The translations under genes and the position numbers were made by a program. Below, piece by piece: positions 51,641 to 58,208 of a stretch of DNA of 64,000 nucleotides. The DNA is from CBDFHC01 sp965247585. GTDB lineage: Bacteria > Chloroflexota > Dehalococcoidia > Lucifugimonadales > GCA-2712585. The DNA is taken from contig CBDFHC010000005.1 of NCBI GenBank assembly GCA_965247585.1, forward strand, positions 620,001 to 684,000, read 5' to 3'. Below the pieces are notes generated by a model, which did not search any database, had not been told where the DNA came from, and saw only the letters and a program-made list of their open reading frames with translations. The first letter of the stretch is position 1. Every line of letters begins with the position of its first letter.

Positions 51641-52108
51641 CTACTCCAACTTCAGCCCCTCAAAATACGTACGGTAATACCCCCGGTCCCTGGTGAGCAG
51701 CCGGTCCGCATGCGTTATCGCATGCGCTCCAATCAGGAAGTCCGCCACCACGTGCTGCCGGGTCATTAGCTTTGAACCGCACCCGCTGCATCGTACGTCC
51801 TGACCGGTTCCACAGGAGGGACACACCAGAGAATCGGGCCGGCGGCGCGTGTACCCTCTCCATCGCCTGCCCGCCAGATGGAGCGCCTCACCACCCGACG
51901 GCTCCAGACGTATCCCCGTCTCTCCCAGGAACCGGTCCATCTCCTCCAGCGACGGGAAGTAGGCGGCCAGCTCCGCGTAAACCGCCTCCGACACCACCGT
52001 CGCGCCAGCCCTTAGCGACTCCGTTAATGCCTCTTCCGAGGCATCTCCATGTGGAGCGTCCGGAATCAACACGTCCAGCAGGACATTGGTGTCCACTGCG
52101 GTGATCAC
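51641..52108 (-). CDS. vapC: VapC-like PIN toxin with inserted zinc-ribbon motif
   Basis: A 155-residue PIN-domain RNase. Acidic residues fit VapC: Asp6 and Asp12 in DTNVLLDVL, Glu46 in VYAEL, Asp123 in ADFLIGAHA and Asp141 in TRDRGYY. Between residues 92 and 112 lies CPSCGTGQDVRCSGCG, with Cys96, Cys99, Cys107 and Cys110, which looks like a small zinc ribbon inserted in the fold. The ATG overlaps the antitoxin stop by 4 bp (ATGA), the normal VapBC arrangement. Confidence 0.88.
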   Translation of the reverse strand: MITAVDTNVLLDVLIPDAPHGDASEEALTESLRAGATVVSEAVYAELAAYFPSLEEMDRFLGETGIRLEPSGGEALHLAGRRWRGYTRRRPDSLVCPSCGTGQDVRCSGCGSKLMTRQHVVADFLIGAHAITHADRLLTRDRGYYRTYFEGLKLE

Positions 52109-52332
52109 TGCCCGCGCATCTCCTCCACAAGCTCATCCGGGTCCTGGCCCTCCAGCTTCTCCAGGTACCCACGATACTTACTCAGCGTCCCTGGGGCCAG
52201 GTGTTTGCTTACAAGGTACACACCCCTCTCCTCCCTGAACTCCAGCACATCCCCCGGCCGAATTCCCAGCCGGTCCCGCACCTCTTTGGGCACGGTAACC
52301 TGCCCTTTGCTAGTAATCTTAGCCTTAGCCAT
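52105..52332 (-). CDS. vapB: VapB-type AbrB antitoxin
   Basis: A 75-residue AbrB/MazE-fold antitoxin: AKITSKGQVTVPKEVRDRLGIRPGDVLEF (residues 4-32) is the DNA-binding swapped-hairpin domain, and the rest is the toxin-binding tail. It precedes and overlaps vapC. Repeated half-sites upstream (52346-52378) may be its operator. Confidence 0.92.
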   Translation of the reverse strand: MAKAKITSKGQVTVPKEVRDRLGIRPGDVLEFREERGVYLVSKHLAPGTLSKYRGYLEKLEGQDPDELVEEMRGQ

Positions 52333-52345
52333 TGGTCTTCCTTTT

Positions 52346-52378
52346 GTAAGGACTAGTTTCCTTACCTGATTGTAAGGA
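52346..52378. promoter_or_regulatory. Probable VapB operator: repeated GTAAGGA half-sites
   Basis: GTAAGGA at 52346-52352, its inverse TCCTTAC at 52359-52365, and a second direct copy GTAAGGA at 52372-52378. This lies just upstream of vapB on the minus strand, where AbrB-type antitoxins bind for self-regulation. Confidence 0.55.
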
Positions 52379-52501
52379 TGTTATCCTCCTCTGTCAAGCG
52401 GTATCAGTCTCTTCAAAGCACCCCTCGTCCCTGGCTACCTGGTGCCCCATGGCGGCCACTCCACGGACCATCAGATCCCTACCGGAGCGCCCACCCACTC
52501 C

Positions 52502-52675
52502 TTACCGCTCCGGCACCACCGGCCGGTCATGGGCATCTCTCCTCTGCCGGTATATCTCCTCTACCAACTGCTCCAGCCCTTCGTACTCCGCCCAGGCGCC
52601 CACGGCCGCCAAAAGACCCCTTGGCGTGTCAGCGTCCTGTGCCAACCGCTCCAGTTTGTCCACCGCTACCTCCAA
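52502..52675 (-). CDS. Small protein in toxin-antitoxin cluster, unknown
   Basis: A 57-residue frame from TTG at 52675: MEVAVDKLERLAQDADTPRG, then LLAAVGAWAEYEGLEQLVEE and IYRQRRDAHDRPVVPER. Composition is coherent and helix-forming, like tails of small antitoxins, but I do not recognise the family. A GTG at 52663 is another start. It follows a frameshifted HicB-like gene by 4 bp on the same strand and may have been its partner or a fragment of a longer gene. Confidence 0.45.
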   Translation of the reverse strand: MEVAVDKLERLAQDADTPRGLLAAVGAWAEYEGLEQLVEEIYRQRRDAHDRPVVPER

Positions 52676-52679
52676 CCAG

Positions 52680-52870
52680 TCATTTTGACGCTACCCAAAT
52701 AACCCTGGGGCGCGACATTTCATCAAAGTGGCAACAGACAGCGTCCCGCACCATATCCATTAGCTCCTCCGGACTCTCGCCTTCCGTGAAGATGCTGCGC
52801 CCAACGTCTGTGCTTCATAGCCCCCTTCCGGGGACTCCTCCACTACGAAGATTGTTTCCGTGTTCTCCAT
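52680..52870 (-). pseudogene. Frameshifted HicB-like gene
   Basis: Two reading frames together give a HicB-like protein of about 62 residues: METETI-type start, IFVVEESPEGGYEAQTLG, then in another frame RSIFTEGESPEELMDMVRDA and VCCHFDEMSRPRVIWVASK. The frames meet at about 52797-52803 (TTGGGCGCAGC on the minus strand), where loss of one base, most simply a C, would explain the shift. It starts 5 bp after the AbrB-like gene at 52875. Either a real pseudogene or a base-calling error. Confidence 0.65.
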
Positions 52871-52874
52871 AGCC

Positions 52875-53114
52875 TCAGCCGCCGTCCGATTCTTCACGCC
52901 ATTCTCTCACCAACTCCCCGGCCAAGTCCCGCCCCTCCGGAACGTACTGCCGCACCAACTCCTGAGCCCGCTGGACTGCCTTCCTAATTGTCACTATCCG
53001 CATTTCGCCGTCCTCCAGCACCAGGATCACCACGTCGCCGGGCTTCAGCCCTAACGCCTTACGGTACCCTACTGGCACCACCAGTCTGCCCCCCTGGCCT
53101 AGCTTTGTCTTGAC
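52875..53114 (-). CDS. Orphan AbrB/VapB-type antitoxin
   Basis: A protein of 79 residues from GTG at 53114 (87 from 53138). KTKLGQGGRLVVPVGYRKALGLKPGD is the AbrB-type fold; the tail RKAVQRAQELVRQYVPEGR is typical of antitoxins paired with PIN toxins. Its toxin is missing: a broken HicB-like gene follows instead. It is one of several antitoxin-type genes between argG and argH. Confidence 0.8.
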   Translation of the reverse strand, partial: VKTKLGQGGRLVVPVGYRKALGLKPGDVVILVLEDGEMRIVTIRKAVQRAQELVRQYVPEGRDLAGELVREWREESDGG

Positions 53115-53121
53115 CCCCGTT

Positions 53122-53170
53122 GTCTGCCACCTCGTCAATAATCCACCATATATGAATAACTCTGGCAGAC
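53122..53170. promoter_or_regulatory. Inverted repeat upstream of the orphan AbrB gene
   Basis: GTCTGCCA at 53122-53129 and TGGCAGAC at 53163-53170, a perfect 8-bp pair across a 33-bp A+T-rich spacer. If the AbrB gene starts at 53114 this lies just upstream and may be its operator. Confidence 0.35.
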
Positions 53171-53349
53171 CAATTGCCCGGAGTTTCTCGTGTTAGTACC
53201 CTCTTCGTTTTCATGTGGTTCAATTCCCACACGGGTGGTGCCGCAGCGCTGGAGCTGCACATCACCCCACCCCCGCCCACCCCCTCACCATCTGGTACCA
53301 TATACTGCCAACTCTCCCCGTTACAGAAAAACCACCGCCACACACGCGA

Positions 53350-54699
53350 ATGCCAACTGACCCGTCATCCTACGCCGTCTCCATCCACTTCGACTGCCGC
53401 CTTTACCGGCACGACATCGCCGGATCGCTGGCACACGCCCGCATGCTGGCCAAGCAGGGCATCATCTCCGCGGAAGATGCCTCGGCCATATGCGACGGCC
53501 TGGAATCCATCCGCGCCGAGATCGAAGCCGATACCTTTCCCTGGCGGCCGAAGCTGGAAGACATCCACATGAACATCGAGGCGCGGTTGACGGAGCAGAT
53601 CGGCCCCGTCGCGGGCAAGCTCCACACCGCCCGGTCCCGCAACGACCAGGTGGCCCTGGACATGCGCATGTACGCCCGCGAGGTCGCCGCCAAGGCTATC
53701 GCCGCCATCACTGAAGTACAACGCTCCCTCCTGGACCAGGCCCAGGCGCACCGGGACGCCGTCATGCCCGGCTACACCCACATGCAGCGGGCGCAACCGG
53801 TGCTGCTGGCCCACCATCTGCTGGCCTACTTCGAGATGTTGCGCCGAGACCGTCAGCGCTTTCGCCGCTGCGCCCAGGCCGCCGACGTCATGCCCCTGGG
53901 CAGCGGCGCCCTGGCCGGTGCGCCCTATCCCCTGGACCGGGACTTCGTCGCCCGGGAGCTGGGCTTCAGCCGAGTCAGCGATAACAGCATGGACGCCGTA
54001 TCGGACCGCGACTTCCTCCTGGAGTTTCACTCCGCCGCGTCCATCTGCATGATGCACTTCTCCCGCCTATCGGAGGAGTTGGTCCTCTGGTCCTCCCAGG
54101 AGTTCGGCTTCGTTGCCATGGACCCAAAATTCACCACCGGCAGCAGCATCATGCCCCAGAAGCGCAACCCGGACTACGCCGAGCTAGCCCGGGGCAAGTC
54201 GGGCCGCGTCTTCGGCAACCTAATGTCAACCCTGGTGACACTGAAGGGGCTGCCCCTCACCTACAACCGGGACCTGCAAGAGGACAAGGAGGCCTTCTTC
54301 GATACCGTGGACACCTTGCTCTCCACCCTGGAGGTCTTCGCCCCAATGGTGGCGGGGCTCCGGTTCGACACCGCGCGGATGCTGGAGGCCGCCGAGAAAG
54401 GCAACATGCTGGCCACCGACCTGGCGGACTACCTGGTGGCCCGCGGGCTGCCCTTCCGAGAGGCCCACGCCGCCGTACGCCAGGCCTCCGACTACGCCCG
54501 CAGCAAGGGCGTCGAGGTGCACCAACTTTCGCTGGAAGAGCTGCGCTGCTTCTCACCCCTTTTCGAGGAGGACGTTTCCGGGGTATCTTTACAAGCGTCG
54601 GTGAACGCTAGGAACGTGTCCGGCGGCACCGCGTCCCGGCGCGTCGAACAGGCACTGGAAACAGCAAGAGCGCGGTTGGAGGAGGAAGATGTCCCCTGA
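53350..54699 (+). CDS. argH: ArgH, argininosuccinate lyase with shortened N-terminus
   Basis: A 449-residue argininosuccinate lyase, the last step of arginine synthesis. Key motifs are present: TARSRNDQVALDMRM near residue 98, GYTHMQRAQPVLLAHHLLAYFEM near residue 140, and the flexible loop GSSIMPQKRNPDYAEL near residue 264. The usual start (a KLWGGRF-type segment about 20 residues before the FDxRLYxxDIxGS region) is missing, replaced by MPTDPSSYAVSI. The ATG at 53350 is the best start. It lies beyond the toxin-antitoxin cluster and overlaps rpe by 11 bp. Confidence 0.94.
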   Translation: MPTDPSSYAVSIHFDCRLYRHDIAGSLAHARMLAKQGIISAEDASAICDGLESIRAEIEADTFPWRPKLEDIHMNIEARLTEQIGPVAGKLHTARSRNDQVALDMRMYAREVAAKAIAAITEVQRSLLDQAQAHRDAVMPGYTHMQRAQPVLLAHHLLAYFEMLRRDRQRFRRCAQAADVMPLGSGALAGAPYPLDRDFVARELGFSRVSDNSMDAVSDRDFLLEFHSAASICMMHFSRLSEELVLWSSQEFGFVAMDPKFTTGSSIMPQKRNPDYAELARGKSGRVFGNLMSTLVTLKGLPLTYNRDLQEDKEAFFDTVDTLLSTLEVFAPMVAGLRFDTARMLEAAEKGNMLATDLADYLVARGLPFREAHAAVRQASDYARSKGVEVHQLSLEELRCFSPLFEEDVSGVSLQASVNARNVSGGTASRRVEQALETARARLEEEDVP

Positions 54700-55375
54700 A
54701 CGGAAGATCAAGCTATCCCCGTCCATCCTGTCGGCGGACTTCACCCGGCTGGGTGAGCAGGTCTCGGAGGCCACCCAGGCCGGGGCCGACTATATCCACC
54801 TGGACGTCATGGACGGCCGCTTCGTCCCAAACATCACCTTCGGACCGGTGGTCATAGAGGGGCTGAAAAGGTTCACCCACCTGCCCCTGGACGCCCACCT
54901 CATGATTGTAGAGCCGGAGCAGCGGCTGGAGGACTTCGCCAAAGCCGGAGTGGACCACATCACCGTCCACGCCGAGGCATGCACCCACCTTCACAGCGTC
55001 ATCCAACAGATAAAGGCCCTGGACTGTCGCGCCGGCGTGGCCCTCAACCCCACCACACCCATCTCCGTCATAGAAGAGGCGCTTCCCTTCCTGGACATCG
55101 TGCTAATCCTCACCGTGAACCCGGGGTTCGGCGGACAAAAGCTAATTCCGGAGGTGCTGGAAAAGGTGCGGCGGCTTCGAGACCTGGTGGACCGGCGGGG
55201 TTACGCCGTTGAGATCGAAGTGGACGGCGGCATTAACGCCGACACCGCTGCCGACGTGGCCCGCGCCGGAGCGGACGCCATGGTCGCCGGCTCCGCCGTG
55301 TTCAACAAGAAGGAGAGCGTCCCCCAGGCCATCGCCCGCTTCCGCGCCGCCCTGGAAGACGTCTCTACAGGCTGA
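54689..55375 (+). CDS. rpe: Ribulose-phosphate 3-epimerase
   Basis: A 228-residue TIM-barrel epimerase of the pentose phosphate pathway. Signatures: LSPSILSADFTRLGEQV at the start, HLDVMDGRFVPNITFGP near residue 38, the second Asp in VDGGINADTAADVARAGAD near residue 181 and VMTVNPGFGGQ-type ILTVNPGFGGQKLIPEVL near residue 142. ATG inside the end of argH. Its 3' end overlaps convergent rpmB by 11 bp. Confidence 0.96.
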   Translation: MSPERKIKLSPSILSADFTRLGEQVSEATQAGADYIHLDVMDGRFVPNITFGPVVIEGLKRFTHLPLDAHLMIVEPEQRLEDFAKAGVDHITVHAEACTHLHSVIQQIKALDCRAGVALNPTTPISVIEEALPFLDIVLILTVNPGFGGQKLIPEVLEKVRRLRDLVDRRGYAVEIEVDGGINADTAADVARAGADAMVAGSAVFNKKESVPQAIARFRAALEDVSTG

Positions 55376-55556
55376 CCTTCGGCACCTTGTGCAGGGTCCG
55401 AAGGCAACGGGTGCACGTCTTCACCCGCTTACGGGTACCGTTAATCACCAACGTCAGCTTCTGGATGTTCGGCAGAAACCGCGTCTTCGTACGCCGTTTC
55501 GAATGGCTCACGTTATTTCCGGCCACGCCAATCTTGTTACAAAGTTCGCATTTCAT
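55365..55556 (-). CDS. rpmB: Ribosomal protein L28
   Basis: A 63-residue L28 with a zinc ribbon: Cys3, Cys6, Cys48 and Cys51. The family core HSKRRTKTRFLPNIQ is at residues 18-32. It is transcribed opposite to its neighbours, while fakA, degV and recG follow on the other side; an rpmB-fakA-recG neighbourhood is also seen in Firmicutes. Confidence 0.96.
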   Translation of the reverse strand: MKCELCNKIGVAGNNVSHSKRRTKTRFLPNIQKLTLVINGTRKRVKTCTRCLRTLHKVPKVSL

Positions 55557-55645
55557 GGGCAGTCCCTTTAATTGACCCGTCTCAGGCCCTTAACTACAAT
55601 TCACTAGCAAAGATAACAAAGCGGGATTCGGTTTACAAGACGAAG

Positions 55646-57301
55646 TTGGTATCCGGCGAAGCAAAGGTTGAACGGTTCGACGCGCTCCGGCTCCTCCGAG
55701 GGCTGGAAGCCGCGACGCTTTGCCTTGAGCGCTACCGCGACCACATCAACGCCCTGAACGTCTTCCCCGTACCAGACGGCGATACCGGCACCAACATGCT
55801 CCTCACCATGCGCGCCGTCGTGGAGACGCCCGCCGGCGCGCCGCCGGATTCCCTGTCGGCGCTTGCCGTCCTGGCCGCCCGGCAGGCCGTCCTCGGCTCC
55901 CGCGGCAACAGTGGCGTTATCCTTTCCCAGTTCCTCACCGGCTTCGCCCGGGGGCTGGACGGTTGCGAAGACTGCGACGCCACTGTGCTTGCCGCCGCGC
56001 TGTCCCAGGGCGCCACCGCCGCCTACGCCGGTGTGTCTCAACCCGTGGAAGGCACCATGCTCACCGTTATGCGGGACCTTTCCGGCGCCGCCGCAGCCCA
56101 CGCTTCCAACCCGGACGCAGACGTAATCGCCGTGCTGCGCTCCGCGGTGCAGGCGGCCCACGAGTCCCTGCGCAAAACGCCATCCCTGCTGCCCGTCCTG
56201 CGGGACGCCGGTGTAGTCGACTCCGGAGGCCAGGGCGTCGTGGTCTTCATGGAGGGACTGCTTTGCGCCCTGCTGGGCCAGGACCCCCATGCCCTGGAGG
56301 TAGAGCTCTGCCTTCCCAGCGATGGCCTGGCCATGTCCACAGCCACCGTCAGCCAGCGCTTCCTGGAGTCCACGGCGCAGGAGGAGTACGGCTTCTGCAC
56401 CCAGTTCCTGGTGGAAGCCGACGGCCTTGACCTCTCCGCCTTGAGGGCCCAGGTATCCCAGATGGGCAGCTCCGCCGTGGTGGTGGGCGACGCCTCCCTG
56501 GCCAAGGTCCACCTCCACACCTTTGAGCCCCAGACGGTGCTCCAATTCGCCGCCACCCTGGGCGTCACCAGCCAGGTGCGCATCGACGATATTGACCAGC
56601 AGCACCAGGACTTCAGGGCGCTGCACCAGCAGCGGCAGGACATCCCCGAACTGGGCGTCGTCGCCGTCACCTGGGGCGAAGGGTTCGCCGCGCTGTTTCA
56701 GGGGTTGGGATGCCACTCCGTGGTACCCTGCGGCCGCACCATGAACCCCAGCACCCAGGAGCTACTTAACGCCGTCCTCCGCACCGGAGCGCCCCGCTCC
56801 GTCATCCTGCCCAATAACCCCAACGTTGTCCTAACCGCCAGGCAGGCCGTCTCCCTTTCCGGCCAGGGCGTCCATTTCATCCCCACCACCACCATCCCCC
56901 AGGGCGTGGCCGCGCTGCTGGCCTACAGCCCTGACGCCGCGCCGGAGGAGGCCCTTCGTGCCATGGAACGGGCCATCCAGGATGTCACCACCGTGGAGGT
57001 CACCACCGCGGTCCGGGACACCCGCCTCTCCGGCGTCGACCTCTCCCGGGGGCAGGTCATCGGACTGCTAGACGGAAAGCTGGCCGGCGCCAACGGCGGC
57101 CCCTTCGACGTTCTGGTGGACACCATTCGAAAGGCCCCCTTGGAGACCGGGGGCGTCATCACCATCTATTGGGGCGGCGACACCCAGGAGGCCGAGGCTC
57201 AAGACGCCGGAGAGCGGCTTCGGGCGGCATTCTCAGAGCAACAGGTGGACGTGGTCTACGGCGGCCAGCCCTTCTACCACTACCTGGCGTCCATAGAGTA
57301 G
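55646..57301 (+). CDS. fakA: FakA-like DAK2 fatty acid kinase
   Basis: A 551-residue DAK2-domain protein (YloV/FakA family). The N-terminal kinase domain has NALNVFPVPDGDTGTNMLLTM near residue 36, with the ATP/Mg Asp residues, and LGSRGNSGVILSQFL near residue 87. The C-terminal half is the FakA1-like domain that contacts FakB. FakA phosphorylates fatty acids held by DegV-type FakB, encoded next. It starts at TTG, although the 5' end is not certain. Confidence 0.92.
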   Translation: MVSGEAKVERFDALRLLRGLEAATLCLERYRDHINALNVFPVPDGDTGTNMLLTMRAVVETPAGAPPDSLSALAVLAARQAVLGSRGNSGVILSQFLTGFARGLDGCEDCDATVLAAALSQGATAAYAGVSQPVEGTMLTVMRDLSGAAAAHASNPDADVIAVLRSAVQAAHESLRKTPSLLPVLRDAGVVDSGGQGVVVFMEGLLCALLGQDPHALEVELCLPSDGLAMSTATVSQRFLESTAQEEYGFCTQFLVEADGLDLSALRAQVSQMGSSAVVVGDASLAKVHLHTFEPQTVLQFAATLGVTSQVRIDDIDQQHQDFRALHQQRQDIPELGVVAVTWGEGFAALFQGLGCHSVVPCGRTMNPSTQELLNAVLRTGAPRSVILPNNPNVVLTARQAVSLSGQGVHFIPTTTIPQGVAALLAYSPDAAPEEALRAMERAIQDVTTVEVTTAVRDTRLSGVDLSRGQVIGLLDGKLAGANGGPFDVLVDTIRKAPLETGGVITIYWGGDTQEAEAQDAGERLRAAFSEQQVDVVYGGQPFYHYLASIE

Positions 57302-57311
57302 GAGCTACGCC

Positions 57312-58172
57312 TTGGCGGTAAGAATTGTCACCGACAGCACCGCGGACCTTCCCCCAGAGTTGGTGGAAAAGTGGGGCATCACCGTGGTTCCCCTGTACGT
57401 CAATTTCCACGGGCGCAACGCCTCCGCCGCCCTAGAATCGCTGCGGGACGGCCCGGACATCGGCGCTGACGCCTTCTACCAGCGGCTGGCATCCTCTTCC
57501 ACCCTCCCCACCACCTCCCAGCCCACCGTGAACGACTTCCTGCAGCAGTACCTTGCTCTTTGCCAGGGCGACGACCGCGTGATCTCCGTCCACATCTCCT
57601 CCAAGCTCAGCGGCACCGTCAGTTCGGCGCTCCAGGCCAGGGGTCAGATGGAAGACCCTAAAAAGGTAGAGGTGGTGGACTCCGGCCTGGCCTCCATGGC
57701 CCTGGGGCTGGCGGTGCTGGCTGGCGCCCGGGCCGCCGCCGCCGGCCTAGACTCCGAGGACGTGGTCCAGGCGGTCCGCGAAGCCTGCACCCAGACCCAG
57801 GTCTTCTTCATGGTGGATACCCTGGAATATCTACAGAAGGGCGGCCGCATCGGAAAGGCCCAGGCCCTTCTCGGCTCCCTCCTCTCCATCCGCCCCATCC
57901 TCACTGTGCGCGACGGCGAGGTGCACCCCTTAGAGCGCGTTCGCACCCGCGCTAAGGCCCTACAGCGCCTGGCCTCCCTGGTGGAGGAGCGCTCCCCAGT
58001 CTCCGAGCTTTGCTTGATGCACGGCACCACCCCGGAGGACATCACCCGCCTTACGGAGCGCCTGGCCGGCGTGGTCCCCGCCGAAGACCTCATCGTCTCC
58101 CGCATCGGCCCGGTCATCGGCGCGCACTGCGGCCCCGGTCTTCTGGGCGTCGCCGTGCAACATTCCGCTTAG
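57312..58172 (+). CDS. DegV family fatty-acid-binding protein (FakB-like)
   Basis: A 286-residue DegV protein. The N-terminal VRIVTDSTADLPPELVEKWGI and central SGTVSSALQAR are family marks; the C-terminal GPVIGAHCGPGLLGVA closes the fatty acid site. As FakB it presents exogenous fatty acid to FakA, whose gene ends 10 bp upstream. TTG start. The pair allows direct use of free fatty acids. Confidence 0.93.
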   Translation: MAVRIVTDSTADLPPELVEKWGITVVPLYVNFHGRNASAALESLRDGPDIGADAFYQRLASSSTLPTTSQPTVNDFLQQYLALCQGDDRVISVHISSKLSGTVSSALQARGQMEDPKKVEVVDSGLASMALGLAVLAGARAAAAGLDSEDVVQAVREACTQTQVFFMVDTLEYLQKGGRIGKAQALLGSLLSIRPILTVRDGEVHPLERVRTRAKALQRLASLVEERSPVSELCLMHGTTPEDITRLTERLAGVVPAEDLIVSRIGPVIGAHCGPGLLGVAVQHSA

Positions 58173-58208
58173 TCCCCGCGGCGGACCCCATGCTAAACTG
58201 GACTTGTC

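Noticed and set aside
52378..52872. Plus-strand frames of up to 164 codons upstream of the orphan AbrB gene
   Set aside because: They are Pro/Ser/Arg-rich shadows; the minus strand carries a HicB-like pseudogene and a coherent 57-residue frame.
53207..53232. tRNA-like T-arm (TGTGGTTCAATTCCCACA)
   Set aside because: No matching D-arm, anticodon arm or acceptor stem could be found around it.
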